The notes beneath the pieces were generated by a model. That model searched no databases. It was not told the DNA's origin and was given only the letters and a program-made list of their open reading frames with translations. Source: Mytilus trossulus (Eukaryota > Mollusca > Bivalvia > Mytilida > Mytilidae). From it: a DNA stretch of 64,000 nucleotides. This document shows positions 10,652-22,350 of the stretch, in pieces. The DNA is taken from contig NC_086386.1 of the NCBI RefSeq assembly GCF_036588685.1, positions 74,150,682 through 74,214,681 on the forward strand, written 5' to 3'. The translations under genes and the position numbers were made by a program. Within the stretch, counting starts at the first letter, position 1. Each line of letters starts with the position of its first letter.

Positions 10652-11714
10652 CACTCCGCCAAAGGTAATTAGCACCACCTATATATAACTGGCAATATTT
10701 ATGCGTTTAAAATATTTATATGTTGGTGTTATGATTTACCAATATATAACATACGCTAAGGAAATCCATTTAGACTACCAAACACTCCGATAAACCCGCC
10801 AATCAACCGTTTTAAAGGTCTTCTGCACTTTTTAAAATACACTGTTTCAATGCATTCTAATTTACCGTGTACAAGTGAAATTTGACCTTCACCAAGTCAC
10901 TGTGAAATATGGCAAGGCGTTAGTTATCTGTGCCGAAACGTTGACAAGCAATTGACATGTCAAATGCAGGTAGGAGCACTAGGAACATAGGTAACCATTT
11001 CAATGTTAATCACACCTTCATTGTCAGATTTTCACAACGGCATGTTGCCACAGGAAATGCAATGATACATAAAGGCCTGGAAGATCCCGTTCAACTCCTC
11101 GACCCTTGAACATGTACGACAACGCTAGACCACACAGGGCAAGGATTGTAACTGAGTACAAAGAGCAAGAAGCCATTGACACTTTCTTTTGGCCCACCAT
11201 GTCTTCAGATATGAAAGCTATTGAACATGTCTGGGATGCCATTGGCACAAATCTCAATTGCAGAGATCCACTTTTGCAAAATCTTGGCGATTAAAGAGGT
11301 GCAATTGATGATGAATGGAATAAATTTGATCAACTAAAATTCAGAACGCTTGTACAGAGTATTAGACGTCGTGATATGGAACTGTACCGGATAAAAGGTG
11401 GTTGCACATCCTATTGACATTAAATTTGCCGAACATACCAAAGATTATTTTTAGATTTTTAATGATATTTGGTGATTAATTGTTGTAGAAAAAAAATCAC
11501 TATAAAACTTAAATTTCGTTTCTGATTTGTGTATTTTTCACTATTTCTGTGAACGCAAAATCCAAATGCACAGAACCTGCATACGTGACCAAACTTAAGT
11601 TGATGGTTTGTTTATGGTATATGTTAGCAAAATTGCCAAATGAATATTTTTTATTATTCGAGGATTTACTAATTTTTTTAATGAAAACTGGTGCTTAACT
11701 TTTTGGCGGACTCA
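10652..11714 (+). mobile_element. Tc1/mariner-type element, internally deleted
   Basis: Ends carry imperfect inverted repeats: cactccgccaaaggtaatta at the left and, reverse-complemented, agtccgccaaaaagttaagc at the right, with TA at the outer edges. The right half encodes the C-terminal part of a Tc1 transposase (11106-11417). The N-terminal DNA-binding region and first catalytic aspartate region are not recognisable, so the element is a deletion derivative of about 1.06 kb and not autonomous. Confidence 0.85.
11106..11417 (+). pseudogene. Tc1-like transposase C-terminal remnant
   Basis: The frame reads YDNARPHRARIV, holding the second catalytic aspartate of the DDE triad, then FFWPTMSSDMKAIEHVWD, holding the final acidic residue and the family's W-P-x-S-x-D-x-x-x-IEHVWD signature. 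A premature TAA at 11292-11294 interrupts it. The same frame continues with DEWNKF, LVQSIRRR and a final GGCTSY that match the normal C-terminus, ending at TGA 11415-11417. A typical Tc1 transposase is about 340 residues, so two thirds is missing. Dead copy. Confidence 0.9.
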
Positions 11715-11759
11715 ATATATGTGACGTTAAGAAATTATGATGTTTGAATTGATTGATTA

Positions 11760-11930
11760 TCAGTATTTCGTGGTCTTTTTAACTGATTATGCCGTATGGT
11801 ATATGCTTATTGTTGAAGGCAGGATGTGACCTATAATCCTATAGTTGTTAGCGTCTATGTCATTCGATCTTTGCTGGAGAGATGTTCTATTGGCACTACT
11901 ACATCATTCCCTTTTTGTTTTATATCGTGT
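11760..11930 (+). repeat. R2 repeat, degenerate
   Basis: Recognisable blocks are ctgattatgccgtatgg, attgttgaaggca, cctatagttgtta and a degraded end near attggcactactacatc. Confidence 0.65.
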
Positions 11931-12144
11931 GAGTGTGATGCTCCAATACAAGTCTTATTTTTTTAATAATACGAATTATAAATTGTCCGCCCTTTGTTTA
12001 AGCTAGTGCATTTAGATATGTGGTTATAAATACATTGACATGATACTGATGAGGCATCGATATTAGACGAATCTGTTTTGCAAGCATTTAATTTTAATCG
12101 AAAGATATTTAACAAAAAGTTATAAAAAATAAAAACACAAAAAT

Positions 12145-12305
12145 ACTGAACTCCGAGGAAAATTCAAAAAGGAAAATCAAAAATTAAAAGGCAAAATCAA
12201 AAGTCCAAACACATCAAACGAATGGATAACAACTGTCATATTCCTTACTTGGTACAGGCATTTTCTAATGTAGAAAATGGTGGATTGAACCTAGTTTATA
12301 ACAGC
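12145..12305 (-). repeat. R7 repeat
   Basis: In plus-strand order it shows actccgaggaaaattcaa, aacgaatggataacaactgt and gtagaaaatggtggattgaa, the R7 family read in reverse. The same order appears at 30828-30965. Confidence 0.7.
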
Positions 12306-12649
12306 TTCGAATAATCAAGTACGAAAACATACTCAATTTTTCCAACTGCAACTTATTAATTGATCGTCCAAAATACACAGAAAAAACTTATTATTTATAC
12401 ATAAAACATATGCGAAGATTGTATTATTAAACATGTCTGAGACCCAACAATTTGGAAAATTGAAAATATTAGTACTCAATTGATTTAATAGCATTTTTTC
12501 TGAAATATTCAAGCACTAAGTAATAAGTTTCTAGAGCAACAACTCTCTGTACCTAGGAATATTTTCTTTCTAATATGAATGTGATGCATGTAAAACAAAA
12601 TTCTGCAGTTGAAGGTATCACTGTTAAAATAGCTTTAGATAAGATCATT

Positions 12650-13035
12650 CAAGTCTGGCGTATTAAATTATAATCTTGGTACCTTTTGATAATTATTTAC
12701 CTCAATAGGTCGATGCAACTGTGGGTGGACGTGTCGCCCAACGAGGGTATCACTAGCCCAGTTGTCAGTACTTCGGTGTTGATATGAATATAAATTATAT
12801 GGTCATTTTTATAAATTTCCTGTTTACAAACTTTGAATTTTCGATAAACTAAGGATTTTCTTATCCCAGGAATAGATTACCTTAGCCGAATTTTTGAAAT
12901 TTTGTGTCCTAAATACTTTTCTTTGTACCCGTTTGGCTTTATAACTATTTTGATTTGAGCGTAACTGATGAGTCTCATTAAGACGAAACGCGCGTCTGGC
13001 GTAAACAATAATAATACTGGTCCCTAAGATAACTA
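12650..13035 (+). mobile_element. R1 element, near full length
   Basis: Reads outward end, tctggcgtattaaattataa, then taggtcgatgcaactgtgg, cgagggtatcactagccca, gtcagtacttcggtgttgat, aggattttcttatcccagga, gtttggctttataactattt, gactgatgag-type block and a second core acgaaacgcgcgtctggcgt near 12983. It therefore has the core at both ends in direct orientation, as in the copies at 17498 and 24272. No coding capacity. Confidence 0.75.
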
Positions 13036-13704
13036 TTTAACCTGGAAATAACATATACATGACAAAGACGAGAAATGTTTTCAAAGTATGGATTGTTATG
13101 AATTATATTAAAAAAAAAGGTAAAATTAGGTTGACTGTGTACTTGTTTCAAAAACAATAGCATTTTGAATTTGCTGTCATTCATACAATGGCTGGTTTAT
13201 GTCGAATGATTAAATAACACATGAAAAAAATATAAAATCGAGATCACAAATAAATTCTACCTCATATTTGTTTCGTAAAGGATAAAATATTGTCACGGTA
13301 TCAAAATAAGTCCATATAGTGATATGTTAAAGAAATGTAATAAGAATGATGGGTCACTGAACTGATTTTCAAAAAACAGGCTGTGGTAAATGACACAATG
13401 TGTATAGCCTATACAAAGCAAACAAATAGTATGTAAATGGAAGCACACCTTAATGATATGACGTAAAAAATTAAATATGAGAGAATAGAAATGCTGAAAA
13501 CAAACAAATAAACGGGGTCACCGTACGTTTATCCAGGCGTAACCTGAAACATGACATTTCATGCAGTTTTCTTTAAATTATACAAGAATATATTTCCCTC
13601 AATACGCTAAATGAATAATGATTGAATCAAGTAAATCTATTTTGTCTATTTAAAAATGTTAGTAACTACACATGTATAAAGAAAAATCGTATCAATATGC
13701 TTCT

Positions 13705-13885
13705 CTAAATGAGTTTTGAATGGTTTTACACTAGTAATTTTGGGGCCCTTTATAGCTTATTGTTCGATGTGATCGAAGGCTGCGGGTTGACGGCCGTACA
13801 TTGACTTATAATGGTTTACTTTTATAAATTGTTATTTGGATGGAGAGTTGTCTCATTGGCACTCACACCACATCTTCCTATGTCT
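13705..13885 (+). repeat. R2' repeat variant
   Basis: Shows gaatggttttacactagtaa, ggggccctttatagctta, gatggagagttgtctcattg and a final actcacaccacatcttcc. Confidence 0.75.
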
Positions 13886-14259
13886 ATTTTCTATTATTTA
13901 ATTACTACCTGTATCGAAATTTGTTGAATTCGATCATCGCAAACCTAAACCTTTAATGTTCTGCTATTTTACATCAAAAATATCGAAAGACTCACTAACA
14001 ATTTAACTATTTTGTCAAATTCAAGAATCAAAGTCGATCATTAGCAAAGTACTACAACATGTATAAACATATGACAGTCAATTTAGAGGGTTTAGAATAA
14101 ATATTATCTCTATACTAAAATAAGTTATCTTACACCGTATTTACATAACAACTGATAGAAGATATATCCCAATTTATGACATTAGTATGTTTGATGTGTC
14201 TAATAATAAAGGCAGGCTAATTGTTGACATTGAACATCGGTATACTACTATTATTTGAC

Positions 14260-16400
14260 AAAGAAACTAAAATAACTAAGACGTATTTGTTCCTTGTTTC
14301 TTGTATCATCGAACTGTGGTAACTTAGATGTGTACCATCGTGTTATTCGTTGATGGTATACGGATTCAAATAAAATTAAATCTAAATTATTTGTCACCAT
14401 TTTGACTAAAATTAAGAATCCAAACGTGGTATGTGTCAAATTGACAACAAATGAATGTATTGAACCTACGTTATCGTCTGTTCTAATTTTACTGGTAAAT
14501 AGGAAGTAAATGTGTATGTGTTTGTTTCCATTAGGATTTGTAATTGGGTTGTGTTAGATACTTTAACTGTGAAGTTGAAAACAAATGTATTCAATGGGTT
14601 TATTAAAGCAATGTATCTTAATATCTTCATATATTAAGGATGTATTAATCTGACGTTTCAGTCTAATTTAAATCTCGTTCTTGGATATGTGATGCAATGT
14701 GAAAATACCAATGCAGTAAACAAATATTTTAAACAAATTTAACTCTGTGAATAAAATGTATATTTACAATACATGAAATAGGTAGTTTATGAGTAGTCAA
14801 ATTTCAAATTTTAATGCCAATCAAGTCAGACTCATTAGCCATTTCTTTTTGAGAAAATGAATATGGGGTGCAAAAAATGATTTTCAGGTTTGAAGTTAAA
14901 TTCATTTAGATTGGTTAAATTGTGAAACTGTGATTTTTTTTCCATTCTGAAAAAAACCCAAAAAACGGGTAAAAATAGACGAATCATGGAAAAATCATCA
15001 GACTAGGGTACTTTCAAATGGTCGTAGCAAAAAAAAGAAATGCACCACGATATATTTTGTTTCACCTATTATTTCTTTTATAGTCATATCAACCCATAAA
15101 TCCGTTTAAGAAAAAAGTTTAATTCTGAAATGTTCGGCTCCTCCGAGGTGTACATTATTTATGAACCGGACCAAACCTATACTTTCAAAGAAAAATATCA
15201 GTAAATGTTACTGAACAATATAAACCTAAATTACGATGTTTCGAAATATCCGATAGCAGAAATGTTTAAGCTCAATCACATTAGTCGATCAATTCATAAC
15301 GAAAAAAGATAAGAGTTACTGTAAGTTCAGGTAGGAGTAATGTGGAGAGGTTTGTCATTATTATAATGTAATTTTGACTGTTTATTTACTTCATACACTT
15401 TTTGATTTTTTTATGAAACTATAAGAATCGTTGCAATTGAGGAAAAAATGTCCTTAAAAGTTTGTCGTTGTAGTGTCAAATTACATTAAGATTTGACAAT
15501 TTTAAACGTTTATCCTTATTACATTCACACTTTTTCTATAATGGACACGCTAAAATAAAATCAGGAAACTCTTGTTTCGTGCAATGTTTAGTCTTAAGCA
15601 ATTTTATGTAACATTCTTTTCATACGCTTAACCTACTATCAAATCCATAGTTGATGATAGTAACTTATATATGAACTGTTATTTTGAATTGATAATCGAT
15701 TAACTCGATTTTTTAAGAAAACAAAATAAAACCAACCTAAATAAAACGCTGTTTAAAGGTATATTTATCCAAATAGTAAAAGTAATGTAATAGCAACCAG
15801 TTTGTAAGTTCTGATTTTTATTACGCCACTTCTAGCTATGACGTCTCTGCGCCAAAATCATTCGTGAAGTTACACATATCTGAATTTGAAATTGATCTAA
15901 ACGTAACGTATCAATAGTGGAAATGCATTAGAAACGGAATAACAGTACTGTAGTCGAATAAAATGCCGCTGTCATTTTTTATTTGCATTTGCGATCATTT
16001 ACACAAATTGACGATGATCAAAACGCTTTAATTCCTAAAAAAAACAATAAGGTTTGTACTTCAACGTAAATGATATTGCTTCCTGTTGACTGCCTTAAGA
16101 ATGTTATTCATTTATTAGCTATATTATGACAGTAATAGAATACCTTGTAAAATTTAGATTAGCCTTCAAGATGGAATATATGATAGTACGTAACTGTAGA
16201 GACATACTTTTAAAGATAAAAATCACGTTATCTAACATTGTCCTGTTTATTATCATCTTATGGAAATTCTCCTGGCTGAATTTCATCAAATTATGAAAGT
16301 TTTTAATAGTTTTACAGACAAATAGAGAAGAGTATTTTAATTTTGAAATCAAGATATTTTTAAGGTGATGTGCCAAAACATTTAGTTTTATTCTGAAAAG
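14260..16400. other. AT-rich sequence, nothing identified
   Basis: No gene, clear repeat or structured element was recognised. A short R5 end (acatcggtatactactatt) lies just before it at about 14230. Open frames inside it (14251-14439 and 16119-16376, minus) have low-complexity composition and no domain features. Confidence 0.5.
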
Positions 16401-17147
16401 ACTCAGAAAAGTCTTAAATTGTAAATAAAATCATAAATATGCTGTATGCTTTTTATCATTAATGGCTACTAGTAATGTGTACTTTATATACAAGTTTTCT
16501 TCAGTTATTATAATTGCTCATCAATCTATTCCGATTGACTTCTGTATATTTTTTTCATCTTTTATGAGCGTGTTAAATAGTATGATGCTAAACAATGCGT
16601 AAGGTTTGAAGAAAATAAGATATTACATTGATTTTCATTGCATTGGTATTTGCATGATTAAAATGGAATAAATAAACAAATGTATCTGTTTCCATTTCAT
16701 ACAATTTTATAATTCTACCTCATCCGACAAAATTCTCCCTTTTGCTTATTTCGTTCACAGACGGGTTTATATAGTTGGCCTTCAAATGTATACATGAAGA
16801 ATACTTGCTGGAAATTTTAACCATAAATCATCATTCATTGCTGTGTTCAGGGTGAATGTGATTTATGTATTGTTGAAGAATCGTTATGATATACTTGTAA
16901 AAAAGACGGCAAACATATTTCGCGAAAATAATAACAGACAGTAAAACAAACAACTTTTCGCTGAATTTCTTCGTTTGCCATACTATGTGGCTAAATTTTA
17001 CTCGATTTCATTGAATGATAGTCTTCTTCAAAGAATTAATTGTTACAAACCAATCTAGTTTCCAGTAGTGTCACGATATGTATTATCGTTTTTGATAGTT
17101 TCAGTTATTTAAAGAAGATTTAAGGAACCTTCAGAAAATGTACTTAC

Positions 17148-17321
17148 CTGAATAGACAGTCAATGCAATGTGTGCATTATCTCTACTTGTAATAAAACTA
17201 TCTTGTTTAGTATTTATTTTATAACTTTAAGCTGATATAAGTTGTGTCCCAACTTTTGACATCAGTATTATGCATTTAATGATGAATACTGTTGTCACAA
17301 TTAATAACAGTGAATAATAAC
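17148..17321 (-). pseudogene. Candidate membrane-protein exon, copy C (disrupted)
   Basis: Bounded on the minus strand by an acceptor (tgttgtag) and a strong donor (GTAAGT at 17142-17147). In the frame matching copy D the distal part reads into KCIILMSKVGTQLISA and then hits a TAA, and there is a one-base length difference near the acceptor. An alternative frame at its start encodes a hydrophobic stretch. Compared with D (20652-20826) it looks inactivated, or the exon call is wrong in both. Confidence 0.25.
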
Positions 17322-17497
17322 CTACAACACTTAAATATGTTGTTTGTTTTCTTGATACCTGTTTTATGGGTTTTGAGATTTTTTGTTCTATGCTGTCTTA
17401 TTTAAGGAATTGAGAATGGCAACGGACAATATGTACAAGATACAACAACCAGACTAAAGTGTAATTGGTTACCTTACATTTCTTTTAGTACATAATA

Positions 17498-17893
17498 ATA
17501 GTTATCAAAGGTACAAGGATTATAATTTAGTACGCCAGACGCGCGTTTCGTTTACAAAAGACTCATCAGTGACGCTCATATCAAAATATTCATAAAGCCA
17601 AACAAGTACAAATTTGAGGAGCACTGTGGATCCAAAATTCCCCAAAAAGTGGTGCCAAATACGGTAAAGGTAATCTATGCCTTGAATAAGAAAATCCTTA
17701 GTTTTTCGAAAAATTCTAAGTTTTGTTAACAGGAAATTTATAAAAATGACCACATTATTGATATTCATGTCAACACCGAAATGTTGACTACTGGGCTGGT
17801 GATACCCTCGGAGACGAAACGTTCACCAGCAGTGGTATCGACCCAGTGGTTTAAATAGTTATCAAAGGTACCAGGATTATGATATAGTACGCC
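17498..17893 (-). mobile_element. R1 element with repeated ends
   Basis: Begins with atagttatcaaaggtac at 17498 and the same end recurs at 17854, 356 bp later, each followed by aggatta and gtacgcc. Inside, in reverse orientation to the copy at 12650, are acgcgcgtttcgtttac, gccaaacaagtacaaat, aagaaaatccttagttttt, gtcaacaccgaaatgttgac and gatcgacccagtgg-type motifs. Copy D lacks it (near 21235), so it arrived or was copied in after the C/D duplication. Confidence 0.8.
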
Positions 17894-18679
17894 ATAACGA
17901 ATAATGTAAAAACATGAGTATGAAATTAAACTAATAAGTGATTCACTTCTAATTTTTAGTTTTATATTTTATCTTTTTTACGTCATGCCGGTTAACAAAT
18001 TATCTCATTATTTTAGTCGTATATTTCTGTAGATGTTATGACATTATTTATGTTGGTTCATATATTCTAACCAGTTTATCTGTTAATATACATTTACACA
18101 GTTATCCGGTGTTGCCACGCTTGACTGACTTTGTTTAAAACTGAACGATTGGCATAGCGACATAATAAATCTAAAGTATATTGCATAATTATGAAACATT
18201 CGAATAATTATGAATTTTCTATCCAATAAATTGATTATAATTCTTTAGCTATATTTTGACAAACACTTCAAGAATTTTGTGTACTCAATGTTCTTTAACT
18301 TCGAATTTATTCGCAATGAGAATTTTTTTATTCAAACAACATTGGTGAGTCCTTTGTAAATGTTGTGGACTCAACGCACGTTTGCTGACAACTTTGTAAT
18401 TCTAGTTACTATGATAAGATACTTCAGAACATCATATTGAAATTTGCAAGAATGTTATCTAAAATTTGTTATTACTGGTTATTCCATTAATAAAAAAAAT
18501 TAATAACTCCAGACGCAGAAAGACTGTTCGTTTACCGATAGTGACATCGACAAAGTACTAGAAGATGAATTGCCCTTTTTTGAATTAACTCCTATCCGGA
18601 ACGAATAATGTAAAAAAAAGTCATGTATCCGTACTTTTCTTTAGGGAATTCAAACCTCGGTTTATTTATAATTTATAGT

Positions 18680-18745
18680 ATCGAAGCAACAAATACTGAG
18701 CTGATGATACTCTTTGGAACTAGTAAATGAGCAGCGGTATCGTAC
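18680..18745 (-). repeat. Old R1 relic
   Basis: Degenerate match to the inner R1 motif: tgatgatactctttgga and gagcagcggtatcg correspond to the R1 ctggtgataccctcgg and cagcagtggtatcg. Confidence 0.4.
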
Positions 18746-19049
18746 TTGAAAATGAAAATAACACTCATTTCTTTGTATGCACCCTATCCGCTATTCTTGA
18801 TTTACGTTATCAGGAGTGCTCAAAGCTAATTAAATGAACTTTAAAGATGTATACGTACGTATGTGCCGACGTTTTTAGCAAAAAGTACATATTTTTTAAA
18901 TCTATAAGTCTTTCTCTGATTTTATGTATCAAATTTGTTTTACTAGATGAGCAATGAATGATAAAAATGAAACATAGCAATAGGTGTTTCATAATCCATG
19001 TAATACTAATACATTGTCGTTTCAGTAAAGGTAATTCCGTTCAGCATTA

Positions 19050-19165
19050 AAAGAGTGACGAAAGATACCAGAGGGACAGTCAAACTCATAAATCAAAATA
19101 AACTGACAACGCCATGGCTAAGAATGAATACGACAAACAGACAAACAATAGTACACATGACACAT
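19050..19165 (-). repeat. R6 end fragment
   Basis: Contains gacgaaagataccagaggga, gtcaaactcataaatc, gacaacgccatggcta and aaacaatagtacacatgac, recognised as the terminal part of the mussel repeat R6 in reverse. The other orientation appears near 28860-28950. Confidence 0.7.
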
Positions 19166-19340
19166 TACATTCGATGGTTAGACACGGGTCTATTTAAACT
19201 ATGAATTTTATATATACTAGCCCACAATCAAGCAATGTAACGTTAAAAAGCTGTCAACAATTTACAAACCTGCATTTTTTAGTACTTACATAATTAATGT
19301 ACACAACCTTCTTACAAGAATACTTTTAGTATTTTTTCAA

Positions 19341-19736
19341 AAAGTGGTATTCATCTGAGAATAACAAATTTTAGATAGCTTCTAAGCACATGTTTCAAAT
19401 TTCTTACGCTTATGCCTGTATTCTGAATAAGATTTAAAACAATTTTGTAATCTACTGACGAGAAATACGTTTTTCTGCATCAGTGAACACATGAAAAACA
19501 GTTTCTTTATTTTGAGATTTATGATGTTTAACGTTTCACAGACATTATCTTCATATAGAAAAAAAACATATCGAACTTCAATATATATATATACTTGTTT
19601 CTTGAAGTTCGATATGTTTTTTTCTATATGAAGATAAGTTTAAATCTTATTCAGAATACAGACATAAGCGCCAGAAATTTGAAACATGTGCTTAGAAGCT
19701 ATCTAAAATTTGTTATTCTCAGATGAGTACCACTTA
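19341..19736. repeat. Nested inverted repeat from a fold-back insertion
   Basis: Inner hairpin: 19545-19581 pairs with 19602-19637 (one-base indel) around a 20-bp AT-rich loop. Outer arms: 19341-19438 pair with about 19638-19736. The left-hand bases 19439-19544 have no partner. Copy D (22430-22730) has only the left-hand sequence, so 19602-19736 is an inverted copy of nearby sequence added in C. Confidence 0.8.
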
Positions 19737-20115
19737 AAAACACAACAAGATATCAATCTGATGCGTCTGAAACCCCTTTCCTGGATTAATCTTCATCAAG
19801 AACGCTCATAACCATAGATAACACGTGCAGGAGTTTTGATAAAGTCTTATATTGTAAATAAAATCATAATTATGCTGTATGCTTTTTATCATTAATGGCT
19901 TATTTATACGTTATATACATATCTTCGTCAGTTGTAAGCATTGCTCATCAGTCTGTCCCGATTGACGTATGTATATTTATTTTTTTCATCTTGTATGATT
20001 TAGTTATGCTTCACTTGAGAAGTAGATACGATTTTGCATTGATTTGTATCGCATTGGTATTGGCATAAATAAGATAGAATAAAGTGTCTGAAAATTTCCA
20101 TTTCATACAATTTCG

Positions 20116-20211
20116 TTATTCTTCTTCATCTGACAAAGTTCTCCCTTTTGCCTGTTTCGTTTCAGACGGTTTATATGGTTGACCCTCAAATGTATGTCTG
20201 AAAAATGCTTG
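20116..20211 (-). CDS. Candidate terminal exon, copy D (unknown protein)
   Basis: After an acceptor (aaatttccag, AG at 20212-20213) the minus strand is open for 31 codons and ends at TAA (20116-20118). The peptide is polar and charged and ends in TLSDEEE, with a QPYKPSE stretch before it, as expected for a cytoplasmic tail. Copy C (about 16710-16807) keeps the acceptor but has an extra G that breaks the frame. The phase does not join directly to the candidate exon at 20652-20826, so an exon between them or a different model would be needed. No family recognised. Confidence 0.25.
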   Translation of the reverse strand, partial: QAFFRHTFEGQPYKPSETKQAKGRTLSDEEE

Positions 20212-20651
20212 CTGGAAATTTTAAACATAAACTATAATTAATCGATGTGTTCAGAGAAAATGTGATTTATTTTTTGTTGAAGAGTCGTTCTGATATATAT
20301 GTAAAAAGGACGATTCAATGGCGGAAAGGAGGAGGGGGAAATACGCGTACGGCACAAATGTTTTGTCTAAATTATAGTAAATCTAAGGCGAGCAAATGGC
20401 AACGAAACCAAAGCTAATTAAATGAACTTTTACCAGACGGCAAAAAAATACAACTTTCCGTTGAATTTCATCGTTGGTCATACGTGGTGGCTAAATTTTA
20501 CTCGATTTAATTAAACGTTAGTCTTCTTCATACAATTAATTGTTACTAACCAATCTAGTTTCCAGTAGTTTTGTCACGATATGTATTGTTGTTTTTAATA
20601 GTTTCAGTTATTTGAAAAAAATATTAAGAAACCTTTAGAAAATATACTGAC

Positions 20652-20826
20652 CTGAATTGTCAGTCAATGAAATATGTGTATTATCTCTACTCATAATAAA
20701 TTTATCTTGTTTAGTATTTATTTTATTACTTTTAGCTGATATAAGTTGTGTCCCAACTTTTGACATCAGTATTATGCATCTAATGATAAATGTTATTGTC
20801 ACAATTGATAAATGGTGAATGATAAC
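20652..20826 (-). CDS. Candidate membrane-protein exon, copy D
   Basis: Acceptor-like gttttgaag precedes it and a donor GTCAGT (20646-20651) follows. The open frame has a hydrophobic stretch (IVTITFIIRCIILM), then a basic and polar segment with ISAKSNKINTKQDK and SRDNTHISLTDNS. This looks like one transmembrane helix followed by a cytoplasmic start. Copy C keeps both splice sites but has a stop in this frame. No family recognised; the call rests on splice sites and peptide character. Confidence 0.25.
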
Positions 20827-21939
20827 CTTCAAAACTTAAATATGTTGTTTGTTTATTTAAGGATGTCTGCTGCTCTAATTTAAAATAACAAGGATTTCAT
20901 GTGGTTGCTTAAAATGAAAACAACTTTGATATTTAAACAAAATAAAGTTATAAAATCATTAGTCTCGTGTGTAGTTTTCAAAATACGAGACATTTAGAAA
21001 ATGGCGGGAAAAGGGTTTTCTTCAGACTTAATCACAATTAATAACAGTGATTAATAACCTACAACACTTAAATATGTTGTTTGTTTATTTAATACCTGTT
21101 TAATGGGTTTTGGGTTGTGTTTTTTCTATTTTATTTAAAGAATTGAGAATGGAAACGGACACTATGTACAAGTACAACAACCAGAATTAAGTGTAAATGT
21201 TTACCTCACATTTCCTTTAGTACATAATAAACCAGTGTGAAATTTACTAATAAATGATTCACTTCTAGTTCTTAGTTTTATGTTTAATCGTGTTTACGTC
21301 ATGCCGGTTAACAAATTGGATATCTTTATGTTAGTCGTATAATTCTTTAGATGTTGTGCCATTATTTATTTTGCGTCATATATTCTGACTAGTTAATCTG
21401 TTCATATATATTTACACAGTTATTCAGTGTTGCCACGCTTGGCTGACTTTGTTTAAAACTGAACGATTGGCAAAGCGACAGAATCGTTCTTAAGTATATT
21501 GAATAATTTTGAAGCTTTCGAATAAGTATATACTCAACATGCAGACTTCTTATAAGTTCAGGTACTTCACATCCAATTTTTTATTGAAATATTCTTTATA
21601 AAGCACAAAAATGTCAGTATTCACCTCAGAAACTAACAAAACCTTTAAATATACTTATCAAGAAGAGATATAGTTACGATACTGTTGTCAAGTCATTAAA
21701 GATTGCATATTTTGACGTTTATGTTGATTCACTTGTAGGGTCTTTGCATCGGTACTAAACACATTTTAAAAAAAAACAGTTGTTGGCATGACACAGGTTA
21801 TGATCTTCTCATACATGTTATGATGGTAAGATACTGAACCCCTAACGTGAAGGATTGTGTCTGATATTCATATGATGAAATCATAATCTTTCAATCAGTT
21901 TAATTGAAGTCTGGAGCTGGCATGTCAGTAAACTCCTAG

Positions 21940-22350
21940 TAGTCTGTTGTTATTTATGTATTATTGTCGTTTTGTTTATTTTCTTTGGTTACATATTCTG
22001 ACATCAGACTCGGACTTCTCTTGAATTGAATTTTAAATGTGCTTATTGTTATGCGTTTACTTTTCTACATTGGCTAGAGGTGTAGGGGGAGATTTGAGAT
22101 CTCATAAACATGTTTAAACCCGCCGCATTTTCGCGTCTGTCTTTAGTTTATTGTGTACAATTTGGAAATTAGTATGGCGTTCATTATCACTGAACTAGTA
22201 TATATTTGTTTAGGGGCCAGCTGAAGGACGCTTCTTGGTGCGGAAATTTCTCGTTACATTGAAGACCTGTTTGTGGCCTTCTGCTGTTGTTTTTTCTATG
22301 GTCGGGTTGTTGTCTCTTTGACACATTCCCCATTTCGATTCTCAATTTTA
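21940..22350 (+). repeat. R10 repeat, near full length
   Basis: Contains acatcagactcggacttctc, gcgtttacttttctacattg, catgtttaaacccgccgca, gcgttcattatcactgaact, aggggccagctgaaggacgc and ttgtctctttgacacattcc in order. I recognise it from memory as an abundant mussel repeat; its class is not known to me. The tail of another copy is at 31035-31120. Confidence 0.8.

Larger units (their letters stand above)
16405..19848 (+). repeat. Tandem segmental duplication, copy C
   Basis: Copy C starts near aagtcttaaattgtaaataa and is followed directly by copy D, which starts with tatattgtaaataaaatcat at about 19850. Shared landmarks in order include gtgtcccaacttttgacatc, tacgtcatgccggttaacaa, gttgccacgcttgactgac, actagcccacaatcaagca and gaaacccctttcctggatt. 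C carries its own R1 (17498-17893), R6 fragment (19050-19165) and inverted insertion (19602-19736). D has a different set, so the duplication is older than these events. Confidence 0.85.

Noticed and set aside
16119-16376. 85-codon minus-strand frame
   Set aside because: I/L/K/N-rich composition typical of AT-rich noncoding DNA; no motif and no duplicate to test.
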